Origin: a virus
Reading direction: 5' to 3' (one strand)
IMG/VR virus record: IMGVR_UViG_3300025137_006024
Coordinates: 1-41,679 of that record
DNA length: 41,679 nucleotides
Numbering within the stretch: the first letter of the stretch is position 1; each line of letters opens with the position of its first letter. The notes beneath the pieces are model-generated. The model did no database searches, was not told the origin of the DNA, and saw nothing but the letters and a program-made list of their open reading frames with translations. Both the position numbers and the translations under genes were made by a program. Shown here piece after piece: positions 33,601-40,369 of the stretch.

Positions 33601-34079
33601 GATCCCCCTTTACCTCCACCTTTATTATGCACTCTTATACTATCAGCTATATAAGTTTGCGTACTTGGAACAGTAAAGTTGTAGACAGGAGCATCATCGA
33701 CTCGCTCAATTTTTAGAATATTACTTAGAGTACCACTTTCTAAAACTAGCTCGTCACCTACCTGAAATTCTTGTATTTCTTTAAATAAGTTATTACTACC
33801 AATTATCCAATGATTTGGAGTGACATATAAAATTCCGTATTGATGAGTAACTTTTAGTACAGCGTCAACTTCGTGGTAAAATACCTCAGTAACAGTTCCT
33901 GGACCAAGTTCTCCAAACTTTTTAAAGGTTAGTACAATATCAGATGGTGATATATTTTCTATAGGTTTTTTTGATCCATCTCCCATAGTAATAAGAACAC
34001 CTGCAGGAAAACAACCTTTTGAACCGTAGATGTGAGGAACTTGATATCCTTGATAGTTTACATAACGCCTATTAATCAT
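27660..34079 (-). CDS. gpJ-like tail tip/host-specificity protein with N-terminal Hint domain
   Basis: A 2139-aa central tail tip protein, about twice lambda gpJ (1132 aa). Residues 23-152 are an intein-like Hint domain. From residue 153 (KGGGKGGSGSG) the lambda J pattern begins: LFVTAALGEGPMY near 175, VKVPSNYIQP near 412, GPWDGSF...WIIYDILTN near 465-495, and APGDVISIAQR near 726. Fibronectin-like beta repeats follow (for example residues about 1510-1605), and then a long receptor-facing C-terminal region. In siphoviruses J binds the receptor and plugs the tail. It lies between the gpI-like gene (8-nt overlap) and the collar fibre. The C-terminal 500 residues are not recognised. Confidence 0.93.
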   Translation of the reverse strand: MINRRYVNYQGYQVPHIYGSKGCFPAGVLITMGDGSKKPIENISPSDIVLTFKKFGELGPGTVTEVFYHEVDAVLKVTHQYGILYVTPNHWIIGSNNLFKEIQEFQVGDELVLESGTLSNILKIERVDDAPVYNFTVPSTQTYIADSIRVHNKGGGKGGSGSGKEDPNNLFSTDILFVTAALGEGPMYRINPNGPQDIEINDGNVDDLINIDGDGTERGEVFQSRVNTGTTVQAPLPIFGEQTVGPQNFSSAVTLKKGNVAGVARSRIFQQSTSANDWDSIKFAFLISGLQESKDNGDILQRKVAVKVTLLDATGTTVISETEREIIGKTNSAFKFTIDVPIAASDQSSSGYKFTIEKTSDDSDSSKIQETVQSIGWFEIENKPQAYPRTAHIGYALKAFGEHKAGVPTFTSLVKGLVVKVPSNYIQPILASGEIDWRELELSQTTSDGYVSNGYRLQNPGTGSVLTTANPVLYIGPWDGSFVYSWTQNPVWIIYDILTNKTYGLGVAEENIDKFKFFKVAKYCDACDDSSGKFFGVDGLADGTFRHKPKGKFTSVRDTLIGVEEGTKIKQRRFTFDGIIADQGQALDVINQIAASIRGALVYSAGQITMAVDVPDELPVAMFNEVNIKDNSVTISGTKESDLFTGVDVSYVDPTNHYKRETVRIDITDANDGTDRSVIENIASLDLFGTTRRSQALRYAQYQIASSKFLRRKLDFTTSLDAMALAPGDVISIAQRQIGVAFGFAGKVAVSSNTGANHSNVIMEHFTTPSITALDFTANTNPLALRIIKQDSDRIDLYILSNNLFNVGSTGLTSTGADQIEVKIDQRYDPIRKALQAVTQFGANNLPQKGDIWSFGEWDNPDDIYTNKAGKLFKITSLERDTKEEEVGISAIEYISNVYVDADTFIDYTPTAYLDTRSPLVAPPSPAFNIRPAPRREQDGSIRVDLALDISTENLDYGIQFETEFFVSFPDVSQHAATILSSPSSTQPLRLRASNVNQLENDVTPIALIGKNGFDSQVGKIRLLCNAVSIASSGTDAVDNIRLQVEGMSVLTDYNYLNSGVPKHVLDTNDDTTRAVRGDDFVSVPIAVTQTGGDRNFVAAGPTSTQISANIRHHTGNFIFIENPTTEALPLLNKLPSAPFYIEIFQQLHSEQFNTRANFYVGGSEFTFTQRNAIASPGSAHVEPLQIKPRHEKFVKVYLDNIEKSDFTLTTTSTPATLSVTTDSDDSEIRVEVDHYTVPVIEVGDNVQFSTGNTFVVASSSYDPESPTFNAQFTSNSVYQIELATTPGTNRNLNGVTLVNIGVDPIGRTNNVTTSNTSFTIDYDRGAFPGNFRLVNSHVYTITTGGEFEKTFLGKDRILRNVPIGTTTVKARNKNLTGRSSPFVTKSVQIGSLPISKVTGIRITEGLYTDALGGVAVRVIIKFKHVTGQEVTDYELSYRTDNQENTDLSTFSTVKIPANNIDENGDITHVINNIDRGATTSVNLIVRITALNKSLKGSVAQTSATILGKTAKPRNILNFGAGQTNNQITLFWDYERQEDGSLFDLDLKEIIIRRIPGADVAATEENFAAGSAFVTVAAGVSRKSSPIDTFGVFTYLARTRDTSGNFSDGIVLSTLTTFRPGGQNVIKAFNTDAPSVVFAGIANENASEAAFVSLTGTTTGGLNVASGSSTVADRANASATGWSYNAGLAATDLQAEGDATYISPIRDVGQVITGSIQLDIQGTSASRTTFNDFKEIILSGATEAQAATVNNKVLKDTNFGGIGTVLGFSNTALSFSFNKDNQTLVDTTTTQNVYAIVNPGQFTGNVISISAITKASPAVVTTSGSEHGIEGTKRVIFHDVAGMTQLNNRELFATRVNATTLNIFQNSGGSSALDSSGFTTYVSGGVLDQGDFSNANALALIAGVINADHIALGATFHANGESTAGNTFANVATENNGVNNYQLVNLKQFQDETGTTFAGATSSITQQTFIRTSSSDEEGLFKVRTEDEIVSGEGAHTNANVNVAAFDFSATNDGFIPYEAGSKRFRFFQTKFVVLNQTPNEIDFTLDKFRVSVEKDITTLTNNHTFDNTIKFVSFADAGFIQTPSVSIQPLNTATAQVAFTVETTADHVAYKLFDIENDTLSPINASPLIQVSLVATGI
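33624..34013 (-). other. Hint (bacterial intein-like) domain inside gpJ
   Basis: Residues 23-152 of the gpJ-like protein. CFPAGVLI begins the domain with the nucleophile C23. GDGSKKPIENI and VTPNHW give block B with T87 and H90, and TYIADSIRVHN ends it with H151-N152. The residue after N152 is Lys rather than Cys, Ser or Thr, so canonical protein splicing is not expected; autocleavage at one or both ends, as in bacterial intein-like domains, is. No homing endonuclease insert is present (130 aa only). The domain breaks a Gly/Lys-rich linker (YGSKG / KGGGKGG). Confidence 0.88.
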
Positions 34080-34824
34080 TAAACTGCTCTTTTACATTAA
34101 TAATTGTATCCTGACCATGTTCAGTAGTATTTAAGTAACCAGATATAAACTGTCCACTGACTCTCATCTGTCCATAAACTAAAGGAATAGGAGTTCCACT
34201 CTGTGTCGAGTTCTGTAGACTACCAAACATATCACTACCTCTAGTAGAGCTATCAACCTGCTCTTGAGCTTTTGGTTTTTTTGTAAATATACTTCCAAGT
34301 AAACTAAGTGCTAAATTACCGATTATTGATTTTGCAAATGAAGGCATAGCAGCAAAACTTGAGGTAAGTGATGAAAAGAATCCACCACCAGCACTACCAA
34401 CTGCCATAGTGCTACCCTGACTTACAACGCCTCCCATAGGTCCTGTCATAGCGGGTGCAGCAAGACCACCTGTAAAAAGCATAACACCTACAAAAATAGC
34501 AAACATTAAGAATCCTCGTTTACCTCCGCCACCAGATATGCAAGGCACAACGTGCACAATACTGTCAGCTTTTAGCTTTTTGAGAGTCATAGTTTCTTGT
34601 GTAATAACATTTAAGTTCTCATCTAAATAAGAAAAGTTTTCGTCAATTTCTCCAGATTTTATCTTACTTGCATACTGTCTAAATCTTGGATGGATATTAT
34701 CTAAATAAGAAGCGATATGCTCATAGCAATGTATGTCCACGTCATACTCAGGTCTATCAACTAGATGTCTTAAAGTACTGTGAAACTTAATCTTAGCCAA
34801 GGTGTTTTCTCTCAAACTCTTCAA
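34072..34824 (-). CDS. Tail assembly protein, lambda gpI-like
   Basis: A 250-aa protein with the gpI layout: an N-terminal beta-grasp-like region (about 1-95) ending DSIVHVVPCISGG, a hydrophobic Gly/Ala-rich middle (FLMFAIFVGVMLFTGGLA; IIGNLALSLLGSIF), and the signature TPIPLVYGQMRVSGQFIS near residue 215, matching lambda VLPVLYGEMRVGS. gpI helps attach or position J at the tail tip. The ATG at 34824 overlaps the JAMM gene by 32 nt; a TTG at 34800, giving LAKIKFHSTL as in lambda gpI, is an alternative start. The gene ends 8 nt inside gpJ. Confidence 0.9.
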   Translation of the reverse strand: MKSLRENTLAKIKFHSTLRHLVDRPEYDVDIHCYEHIASYLDNIHPRFRQYASKIKSGEIDENFSYLDENLNVITQETMTLKKLKADSIVHVVPCISGGGGKRGFLMFAIFVGVMLFTGGLAAPAMTGPMGGVVSQGSTMAVGSAGGGFFSSLTSSFAAMPSFAKSIIGNLALSLLGSIFTKKPKAQEQVDSSTRGSDMFGSLQNSTQSGTPIPLVYGQMRVSGQFISGYLNTTEHGQDTIINVKEQFND

Positions 34825-35161
34825 ATTTTAATGCGTCAACATTTTTGTCATACCAGTAAATATAGTATTTTTTTGCAAATCCGACTATAAATTTATATTG
34901 TGAAAATGCTGCTGCGTGCTTATCTTCTCTACTTGGGATTGGAAATTCTTCTCCAGGGTGTGAATGAAATATACCCCATATTTCGTTATCATATTTTACT
35001 AGATTAGCTGGATCTAAAACAAAACTTATCTTTGGCTCTGTGCTTAGGTTAAGGGACTTTTTATAAGAAAAATCATTTAATATCACTCCACACGCTTCTC
35101 TAGGAAAATCATTTTGAGCATGCATTGCTATATCATTTATTAGCTGGTCAAACCTGTCCAT
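34793..35161 (-). CDS. JAMM/MPN metalloprotease (gpK N-terminal half)
   Basis: A 122-aa JAB/MPN domain protein with E22 (REACGV) and the complete JAMM motif H66-x-H68 (FHSHPG) then S77xxD80 (PSREDK). In lambda gpK this domain is fused in front of an NlpC/P60 peptidase; here it is a separate gene that follows the peptidase gene. Zinc-dependent isopeptidase or endopeptidase activity is expected, perhaps for tail tip maturation or cell-wall cleavage. It overlaps the upstream gene by 22 nt. Confidence 0.9.
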   Translation of the reverse strand: MDRFDQLINDIAMHAQNDFPREACGVILNDFSYKKSLNLSTEPKISFVLDPANLVKYDNEIWGIFHSHPGEEFPIPSREDKHAAAFSQYKFIVGFAKKYYIYWYDKNVDALKFEEFERKHLG

Positions 35162-35586
35162 CTGTATACTCCTGTAGTATATTGTTTATAATAATTGCCA
35201 TAAGGAGCAATCCAACTAGTATGTTTTATCATTGTTTGAAGTATTCTTGAATTGTCTACTAACATTGCACAATGATTTGTAACATTTGTAGAACCTATAC
35301 TCATGAGTATAATATCAAACAATTTAGGTTCATCATCGACTTTTTTAAAAATATGAGAAAAGTTAGCAAAACCTTTTTCATACATTCTGTCATGAGTTTT
35401 GTTATACCAATCTTCATCAACTATATTACAAAAATCCCAACTACGTTGTTTAATATCAATACCCCTATAATCTTTATAAACATACATACATAAATTCCAG
35501 CAATCAATACCCTTTTCAGGACAATCACCTAGATGTTTATATGGGAAGTTAGTGTATTTTTTATACCACGTATCTGTAGACTGCAT
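35140..35586 (-). CDS. NlpC/P60-like cysteine peptidase 2 (gpK C-terminal half)
   Basis: From the ATG at 35586 (AGAG upstream; a TTG at 35613 would add nine residues) the protein is 148 aa. The catalytic triad is C29 (KGIDCWNL), H105 (TNHCAMLVD) and probably H122 (MIKHTSW), the usual NlpC/P60 spacing. These enzymes cut peptidoglycan stem peptides during DNA entry. This copy is closer in layout to lambda gpK, with the HLGDCPEKGIDC start, than its upstream neighbour. The gene overlaps both neighbours. Confidence 0.83.
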   Translation of the reverse strand: MQSTDTWYKKYTNFPYKHLGDCPEKGIDCWNLCMYVYKDYRGIDIKQRSWDFCNIVDEDWYNKTHDRMYEKGFANFSHIFKKVDDEPKLFDIILMSIGSTNVTNHCAMLVDNSRILQTMIKHTSWIAPYGNYYKQYTTGVYRWTGLTS

Positions 35587-35983
35587 ATAATCTCTGGCTC
35601 CAATATTTATCAATACTTGTAATCATGGAGTGGGCGCCTTCTTCAAGATGAAACATGCGCATACAATCAATATATAGTCCAAAGTGAATTGGATTTTCTC
35701 CCCTCAATGATCTAAATACTATTACATCATAATTTTGAGCGTTTGTCAATGATACTTTTTTCGCACATGTCGCTGCCCAACTATCTATGTTTTCGAGCGT
35801 AATTTGTTTCATCCAGCGTCTTGTGGATATATCTTTATTATCTTTTTTAATCTTTTCAAATAAGTCTTTAAATACCTTAATCTTTAGCTCATTTTCGTAA
35901 AAAGCTGAAATAATAGTTATACAATTAATTCCTGCATAAGAATGTCTTTGGCCTAAGTAGTTAACTAAATTTTCTGATACCAT
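35561..35983 (-). CDS. NlpC/P60-like cysteine peptidase 1
   Basis: A 140-aa divergent member of the same fold as the next gene: nucleophile C21 (YAGINCITII), H100 (NPIHFGLYID) and a third polar residue at H112 (MFHLEEG). Two adjacent copies are unusual in a lambda-like tip module; they differ enough that duplication, if any, is old. GGAG lies eight nt upstream of the ATG, which overlaps the radical SAM gene end by 19 nt. It could be a structural paralogue rather than an active enzyme, but the Cys-His pair is intact. Confidence 0.76.
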   Translation of the reverse strand: MVSENLVNYLGQRHSYAGINCITIISAFYENELKIKVFKDLFEKIKKDNKDISTRRWMKQITLENIDSWAATCAKKVSLTNAQNYDVIVFRSLRGENPIHFGLYIDCMRMFHLEEGAHSMITSIDKYWSQRLYAVYRYVV

Positions 35984-37179
35984 GAGGAGAACTCCGTAAA
36001 GGTTGACTCAAAATTTTCATTTCGATATAAGTCTAAAGCTGTATTAAATTTTTTAAATTCAGGTAGTAAGTGAGTATTATCAACTCTATTCATGTGCCTT
36101 ACACTATCTAAAATATTTTTTAACTCATAGTCTGTAAAAAACGTATACTTTTCTTTTAAGTAGCTTTTATATTCCTCATTAATTGCTGCTTTAGCTTCTT
36201 TTGGTAGAATACTAGAATCTAAAAAAACTGGACTTGTAAGATTAGTTATATGAAAAGTTAATCCCTGAGACTTAATCCAACTGATTAGTTTAAGGTTTGT
36301 AGAAATGCTATAAGCACTACCACACACACTAAAAGTCTCTATTCTCTCTTTAAATAGCTTTACGTTTTCAGCAAAAACATCCCAATCTAGTCCTTTTCTA
36401 CTATATTCCGCTCTATCACCATAACCGTCTATACTAGGCCAAACCTTAACGTTCTTAAAGTGGCTCCACATGCTCTTAATGTTATACTTTTTATGTGTTC
36501 TATAGGAAAGATTTGTATTATATTGTAATTCAACGTCGGTTTTACCCTTTTCAATTAAAAAATCTAACATCTTATAATGACCGTCTTGTACAAAAGGCTC
36601 TCCACCAGCAAAATAAATAGTATCAATATTATGACAAATTTTTTCCATATCATCCCAAAATTCACTATTATATGTCCAATGGTCTTGACCTGGTTTTGCT
36701 GAATATGAGTGGTGGGCTGCTAAATGTTTCTCTTTAAACCAGGAAGTTGATGCATCTGGTCCACACATTCGACATTTAAAATTACACAAGTTTCCAAATC
36801 TAAAATCTAAGTAAACTGGAGGAGAGTTTAAACTTCCATCTAAGCTTGTTTTGTCCTGTAGCATCTGATAACGTTTATATTTATGATTTACTCTTTGCCT
36901 ATGACTAGTTTGTCCTTCTGTTTCTATATCATAACAAACACTACACTCAGGAGGGTATTGTCCTTTTAAAAACATTTTTCTAGTTTTTTTATATTTTTCA
37001 GAGTTCCATACATCGAGAGGTCTTTGTCCTGGCTCACCAAACGCAGTTGCAGCGCTTTCGTAGTTTTCAGAGTGACAACACACAGCGTAAGTGCCATCTA
37101 ACCTACCATAGACATGTATCCATGGAAGTATGCAACCTTTAATTTCTTGCTTTCCAAATAATGAATTAATCTTTTTCAT
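35965..37179 (-). CDS. Twitch-domain radical SAM enzyme in the tail tip operon
   Basis: A 404-aa radical SAM protein with an inverted arrangement: an N-terminal SPASM/twitch-like cysteine set (C16, C34, C35, C79, C82, with LDGTYAVCC and PPECSVCYDIE) precedes the core. The [4Fe-4S] motif is C132, C136, C139 (GNLCNFKCRMC), followed by YFAGGEPF and WPSIDGYG. This type is known in bacteria and marine phages, but the reaction is not established. It lies between the gpL-like protein and the peptidases, overlapping both, so it is produced with tail tip parts. Modification of a tail protein is inferred; a role in host metabolism is possible. Confidence 0.9.
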   Translation of the reverse strand: MKKINSLFGKQEIKGCILPWIHVYGRLDGTYAVCCHSENYESAATAFGEPGQRPLDVWNSEKYKKTRKMFLKGQYPPECSVCYDIETEGQTSHRQRVNHKYKRYQMLQDKTSLDGSLNSPPVYLDFRFGNLCNFKCRMCGPDASTSWFKEKHLAAHHSYSAKPGQDHWTYNSEFWDDMEKICHNIDTIYFAGGEPFVQDGHYKMLDFLIEKGKTDVELQYNTNLSYRTHKKYNIKSMWSHFKNVKVWPSIDGYGDRAEYSRKGLDWDVFAENVKLFKERIETFSVCGSAYSISTNLKLISWIKSQGLTFHITNLTSPVFLDSSILPKEAKAAINEEYKSYLKEKYTFFTDYELKNILDSVRHMNRVDNTHLLPEFKKFNTALDLYRNENFESTFTEFSSWYQKI

Positions 37180-38780
37180 TGTTTTGGAACGGTTCTACCT
37201 GTCGCTGGAAAAGCACCAAAGTGTATTTGATTGTTTCTAAGTTGGCAAGACTGTATTGATTTACCGCATACGTCTAAGTCAAAGTTCGGCTCGCCACCAC
37301 CTCCGGTAGCGTCTTCGTTAGCAGCTGTAATAGCTTTGGTATTTGCAGATAATACAGGATTAGAAGTACCTGGGATATTACCCCCATTTGGTCCTGGATA
37401 TTGACACTCAGCACCCTTATAAACCCATTGGCATGTATTTTTATAGTATTTTCTTTTTGGAATTTGTAGTTTAAAGTACTGTAACCAAGAAATTAAACCA
37501 AAAGTTGCAACATTAAGATCTAATTTTTCTAAATTATCAATTTTAAATACATCTTCAACATAAGCTTCCGCATCAGCTTCAGGATTTACTATAAAGATAT
37601 TGTCACCAATAGTGGTATTTGCGTCTAAAGTGTTTGATAAGAATAAAAATTTATTCTCTTCTATGGCTGTAATAGTGGCTTCAGTAGTACCAAACTGACT
37701 AATAACATTATCTCCTACTCTATAGGGTAATGCTGATAGCACTTCTACAACATTTGAAGATAAGTACCTAGCACTACTATACTCAGGCCAGTAGTCTAAA
37801 AAATTAGCGAAAGTGGTTTTAATTTCTACAACACCACCTAGTAGATCTCTTGTATCTTGTTTTTGTTCTTGCCAGACACCATCAACTGCAAGAGTCTGAG
37901 TGTAAGTAAAAGATGCGTTAGAGACTCCATATGCTGCTACTACGTCTGCACTATACGTTAGACCGTTTGCTCTTGCTCTAGTTAACGTATCAAAAGCTAC
38001 ACTACCCTCACTACCCACATCAGCAGGATTAAAATTTACAGTTCTAGGATCTATGCCGTGCACAAATTCGTCGTTTACTAAGGCAATAACAGAGTTAGAC
38101 GAATTATTGCCCGCTAAAAATGGATTTTCAACAAAAGTACTTATAATATTATCAAAGTTTGAAATACTAAGAGATACTTCATTAATTTTTCCATCACTAC
38201 TAGTCTCAATACCAGTAAGCTCAACAGGAAAAGGTATATATTCAAAGTTATCATATTTCACTCTGTATACTGAATCACTTTGTAAGTCTCCAACAACCTC
38301 AGCAAACCTAAAAGGAACGTCAACAGGCCAAGATTGCCCAGCTCCTTGTCCTGTAGGATTACCGTTTGGGTTAGACGGGTACCACTCACCTGGATAATAG
38401 ATAGAATATAGCCTGACTACAGGGTTCTGCGTAAAAGCATTTTTTTCTGCTATAAAAGGGGAATTTGCTATTGAACTTATAGTAGTAGTAGCAACGGTTG
38501 TATTACCTGAAAAAACGTTAGATTGGAAAGGAGTAGATGAACTATTAACAGCACCATTAGCACTAGTCGAAACGGTTATAACATCGTTTTTAATAGTTTC
38601 AGTGGTTCTAAACTCTCTCTGTACGTTATCAACTTTTACTTTAATTTGTTTTGCTACTAAATCCACATTTGCAATAGTAGCAGTTGTATCTGATGTTACT
38701 CCATATATAGTGTTACCAGTAACAAAACCTGCAGCACTTGCAACAGTTAGTATAAAATCATAGGTTCTTGCAGTAGGCAT
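37176..38780 (-). CDS. gpL-like minor tail protein with four-cysteine C-terminus
   Basis: A 534-aa protein. The C-terminal part matches lambda gpL closely: NTCQWVYKGAECQYPGP then DVCGKSIQSCQLRNN, followed by FGAFP. The cysteines C450, C459, C505 and C512 correspond to those reported to bind an iron-sulfur cluster in lambda gpL. The middle (YDNFEYIPFPVELTGIE; VSLSISNFDNIISTFV) fits the gpL fold, and about 130 extra N-terminal residues form a beta-rich domain. It lies between the gpM-like gene and the radical SAM enzyme, with overlaps of 1 and 4 nt. Confidence 0.9.
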   Translation of the reverse strand: MPTARTYDFILTVASAAGFVTGNTIYGVTSDTTATIANVDLVAKQIKVKVDNVQREFRTTETIKNDVITVSTSANGAVNSSSTPFQSNVFSGNTTVATTTISSIANSPFIAEKNAFTQNPVVRLYSIYYPGEWYPSNPNGNPTGQGAGQSWPVDVPFRFAEVVGDLQSDSVYRVKYDNFEYIPFPVELTGIETSSDGKINEVSLSISNFDNIISTFVENPFLAGNNSSNSVIALVNDEFVHGIDPRTVNFNPADVGSEGSVAFDTLTRARANGLTYSADVVAAYGVSNASFTYTQTLAVDGVWQEQKQDTRDLLGGVVEIKTTFANFLDYWPEYSSARYLSSNVVEVLSALPYRVGDNVISQFGTTEATITAIEENKFLFLSNTLDANTTIGDNIFIVNPEADAEAYVEDVFKIDNLEKLDLNVATFGLISWLQYFKLQIPKRKYYKNTCQWVYKGAECQYPGPNGGNIPGTSNPVLSANTKAITAANEDATGGGGEPNFDLDVCGKSIQSCQLRNNQIHFGAFPATGRTVPKQ

Positions 38781-40369
38781 TAGTCGAAAACCTCATCTAA
38801 AGTGAAACTAACAGTGAAAAAGTTGTCCCTTAAATTAGAACTTGCACTTAAAACTTGTTGTACCTTAAGGGGTCCGCCAAATCTTACAGTAGCAGTTCCT
38901 GACTCACTTAAATGAGCTAAATCAAAGGTAAAAGATTCAAAATCTCCAGACCTAGCCTTAAAGAAATCATCAATAGCACGCTTACCTATGCCATGTAAGT
39001 TACTATATTTTATTTGAAATTGTCTTTTTGATCTACGCGATTTCAGTCTTCTCTTTTCATAACCTGCTTGACTAGAAAAAGTAGATACATCAAAAGCCGT
39101 GTCTATACTAAAGCCTTTATCAGGCTTTCTGTCTTCCATGGAAGTAAAACGATCAATAGTTTCTGTAGTACCTTGAATTACTCTTAAACTTAAAACATCT
39201 GCAACAGCAGATGAGCCTAAAGCACCTCCACCTACTTTTGTAGGAGCACTAACGGGTAATTGGGCACCAGCACCTCTATAAAGTGCTTTTGCAGCGAATC
39301 TTATACCATCAAGCTTACCATTAAAAAACTCACTGTTATTAAAAGCTCCCACATTTGCATTTGCAGAAGGACTAGCGGCTCCATCTGCAACAGATGTTCC
39401 CACTCTTACACCGTTTACATATAAATTAATTTCATTACCTGCTTGAAATATACTTACAGCTACATGAGCGTAGGTATCTTGAGATATAGTGCCTCCATAA
39501 GCTTCTCTAATAACTCCACTATCTTTACTTACAAAACCCATACTATTATTAGAACCAACAAATCTTAGAACATAGTAGTTATCATTGTTTTGAAATCTTG
39601 AAAAAATAGTAGCATTTGCAGAAAGTGAGTCTAATCTTGCGTGCGCTTCAATAGTAGCATCTCTATCATGTATATTAAAATGATTAAAATTACCGTAATC
39701 TAATTGATGGCTAGAACCATTCAAATCAATGCTTTTTGATCCAAATTTCTCAGTATCTGAAAAGGTCTTACTAGTTGAATTTAAATCTGTCTGCCCATTA
39801 TCGGATTCATCAGTTGCATTACTACTTTCAAAGTTTAAAAGAAGTTTAGTAGCAGTGTTATCGCCAATATCGATTCCTTGAGTACCGTATACAACACTAG
39901 GAAAAGTAAAGTCACTGGAATCCTGTATAATACCACTTATTGCTACAAAAATACTATCAGCTGATACTACATTAGAAGTAACTGGTAAAGCAAAAGATAC
40001 AGTATTAGAATTTATTAAAAAAGTGTTACTATCATTTATTACAGGAGTTGTATTATTATAATTTACAGTTCCTGTTAGTTCAACTTTTCGAGATACTCTA
40101 AATCTTGCAGGTAAGCTAATTGTTTTTATCACTAGAGAGCTAGCATTAGGCGCTGCAACAAAATTTACAGTTCCTCCACTACTACTTAGACTATACTGAT
40201 CGGTAGGAATCGTAATACCATCATCTGTTATAAAAACTTCACCTGTATTTACAGCGGCAGCACTGATATTAAAAGCTGTTCTTGTAGCTCCTGTATTGCT
40301 AAAGGAGTCAGTGCTAATAATTGCGAATTCAGTAACATTTGCTTTTGCATCATTAGGATACGTAGCCAT
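38780..40369 (-). CDS. gpM-like distal tail protein with LamG/ConA insert
   Basis: A 529-aa protein. The C-terminal 115 residues (FTSMEDRKPDKGFSID; then GYEKRRLKSRRSKRQFQIKY; then GDFESFTFDLAHL and FTVSFTLDEVF) follow the lambda gpM/distal tail pattern. Residues about 175-370 form a laminin-G/concanavalin-like jelly roll: LLLNFESSNATDES, FGSKSIDLNGSSHQLDYG, ATIEAHARL, AHVAVSIF, INLYVNGVRVG and FFNGKLDGIRF. The first 160 residues carry beta repeats like those in phage fibres (FVAISGIIQDSSDFTF). The insert is likely to bind carbohydrate on the cell or to decorate the tail. It follows the tape measure with a one-base overlap. Confidence 0.87.
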   Translation of the reverse strand: MATYPNDAKANVTEFAIISTDSFSNTGATRTAFNISAAAVNTGEVFITDDGITIPTDQYSLSSSGGTVNFVAAPNASSLVIKTISLPARFRVSRKVELTGTVNYNNTTPVINDSNTFLINSNTVSFALPVTSNVVSADSIFVAISGIIQDSSDFTFPSVVYGTQGIDIGDNTATKLLLNFESSNATDESDNGQTDLNSTSKTFSDTEKFGSKSIDLNGSSHQLDYGNFNHFNIHDRDATIEAHARLDSLSANATIFSRFQNNDNYYVLRFVGSNNSMGFVSKDSGVIREAYGGTISQDTYAHVAVSIFQAGNEINLYVNGVRVGTSVADGAASPSANANVGAFNNSEFFNGKLDGIRFAAKALYRGAGAQLPVSAPTKVGGGALGSSAVADVLSLRVIQGTTETIDRFTSMEDRKPDKGFSIDTAFDVSTFSSQAGYEKRRLKSRRSKRQFQIKYSNLHGIGKRAIDDFFKARSGDFESFTFDLAHLSESGTATVRFGGPLKVQQVLSASSNLRDNFFTVSFTLDEVFD

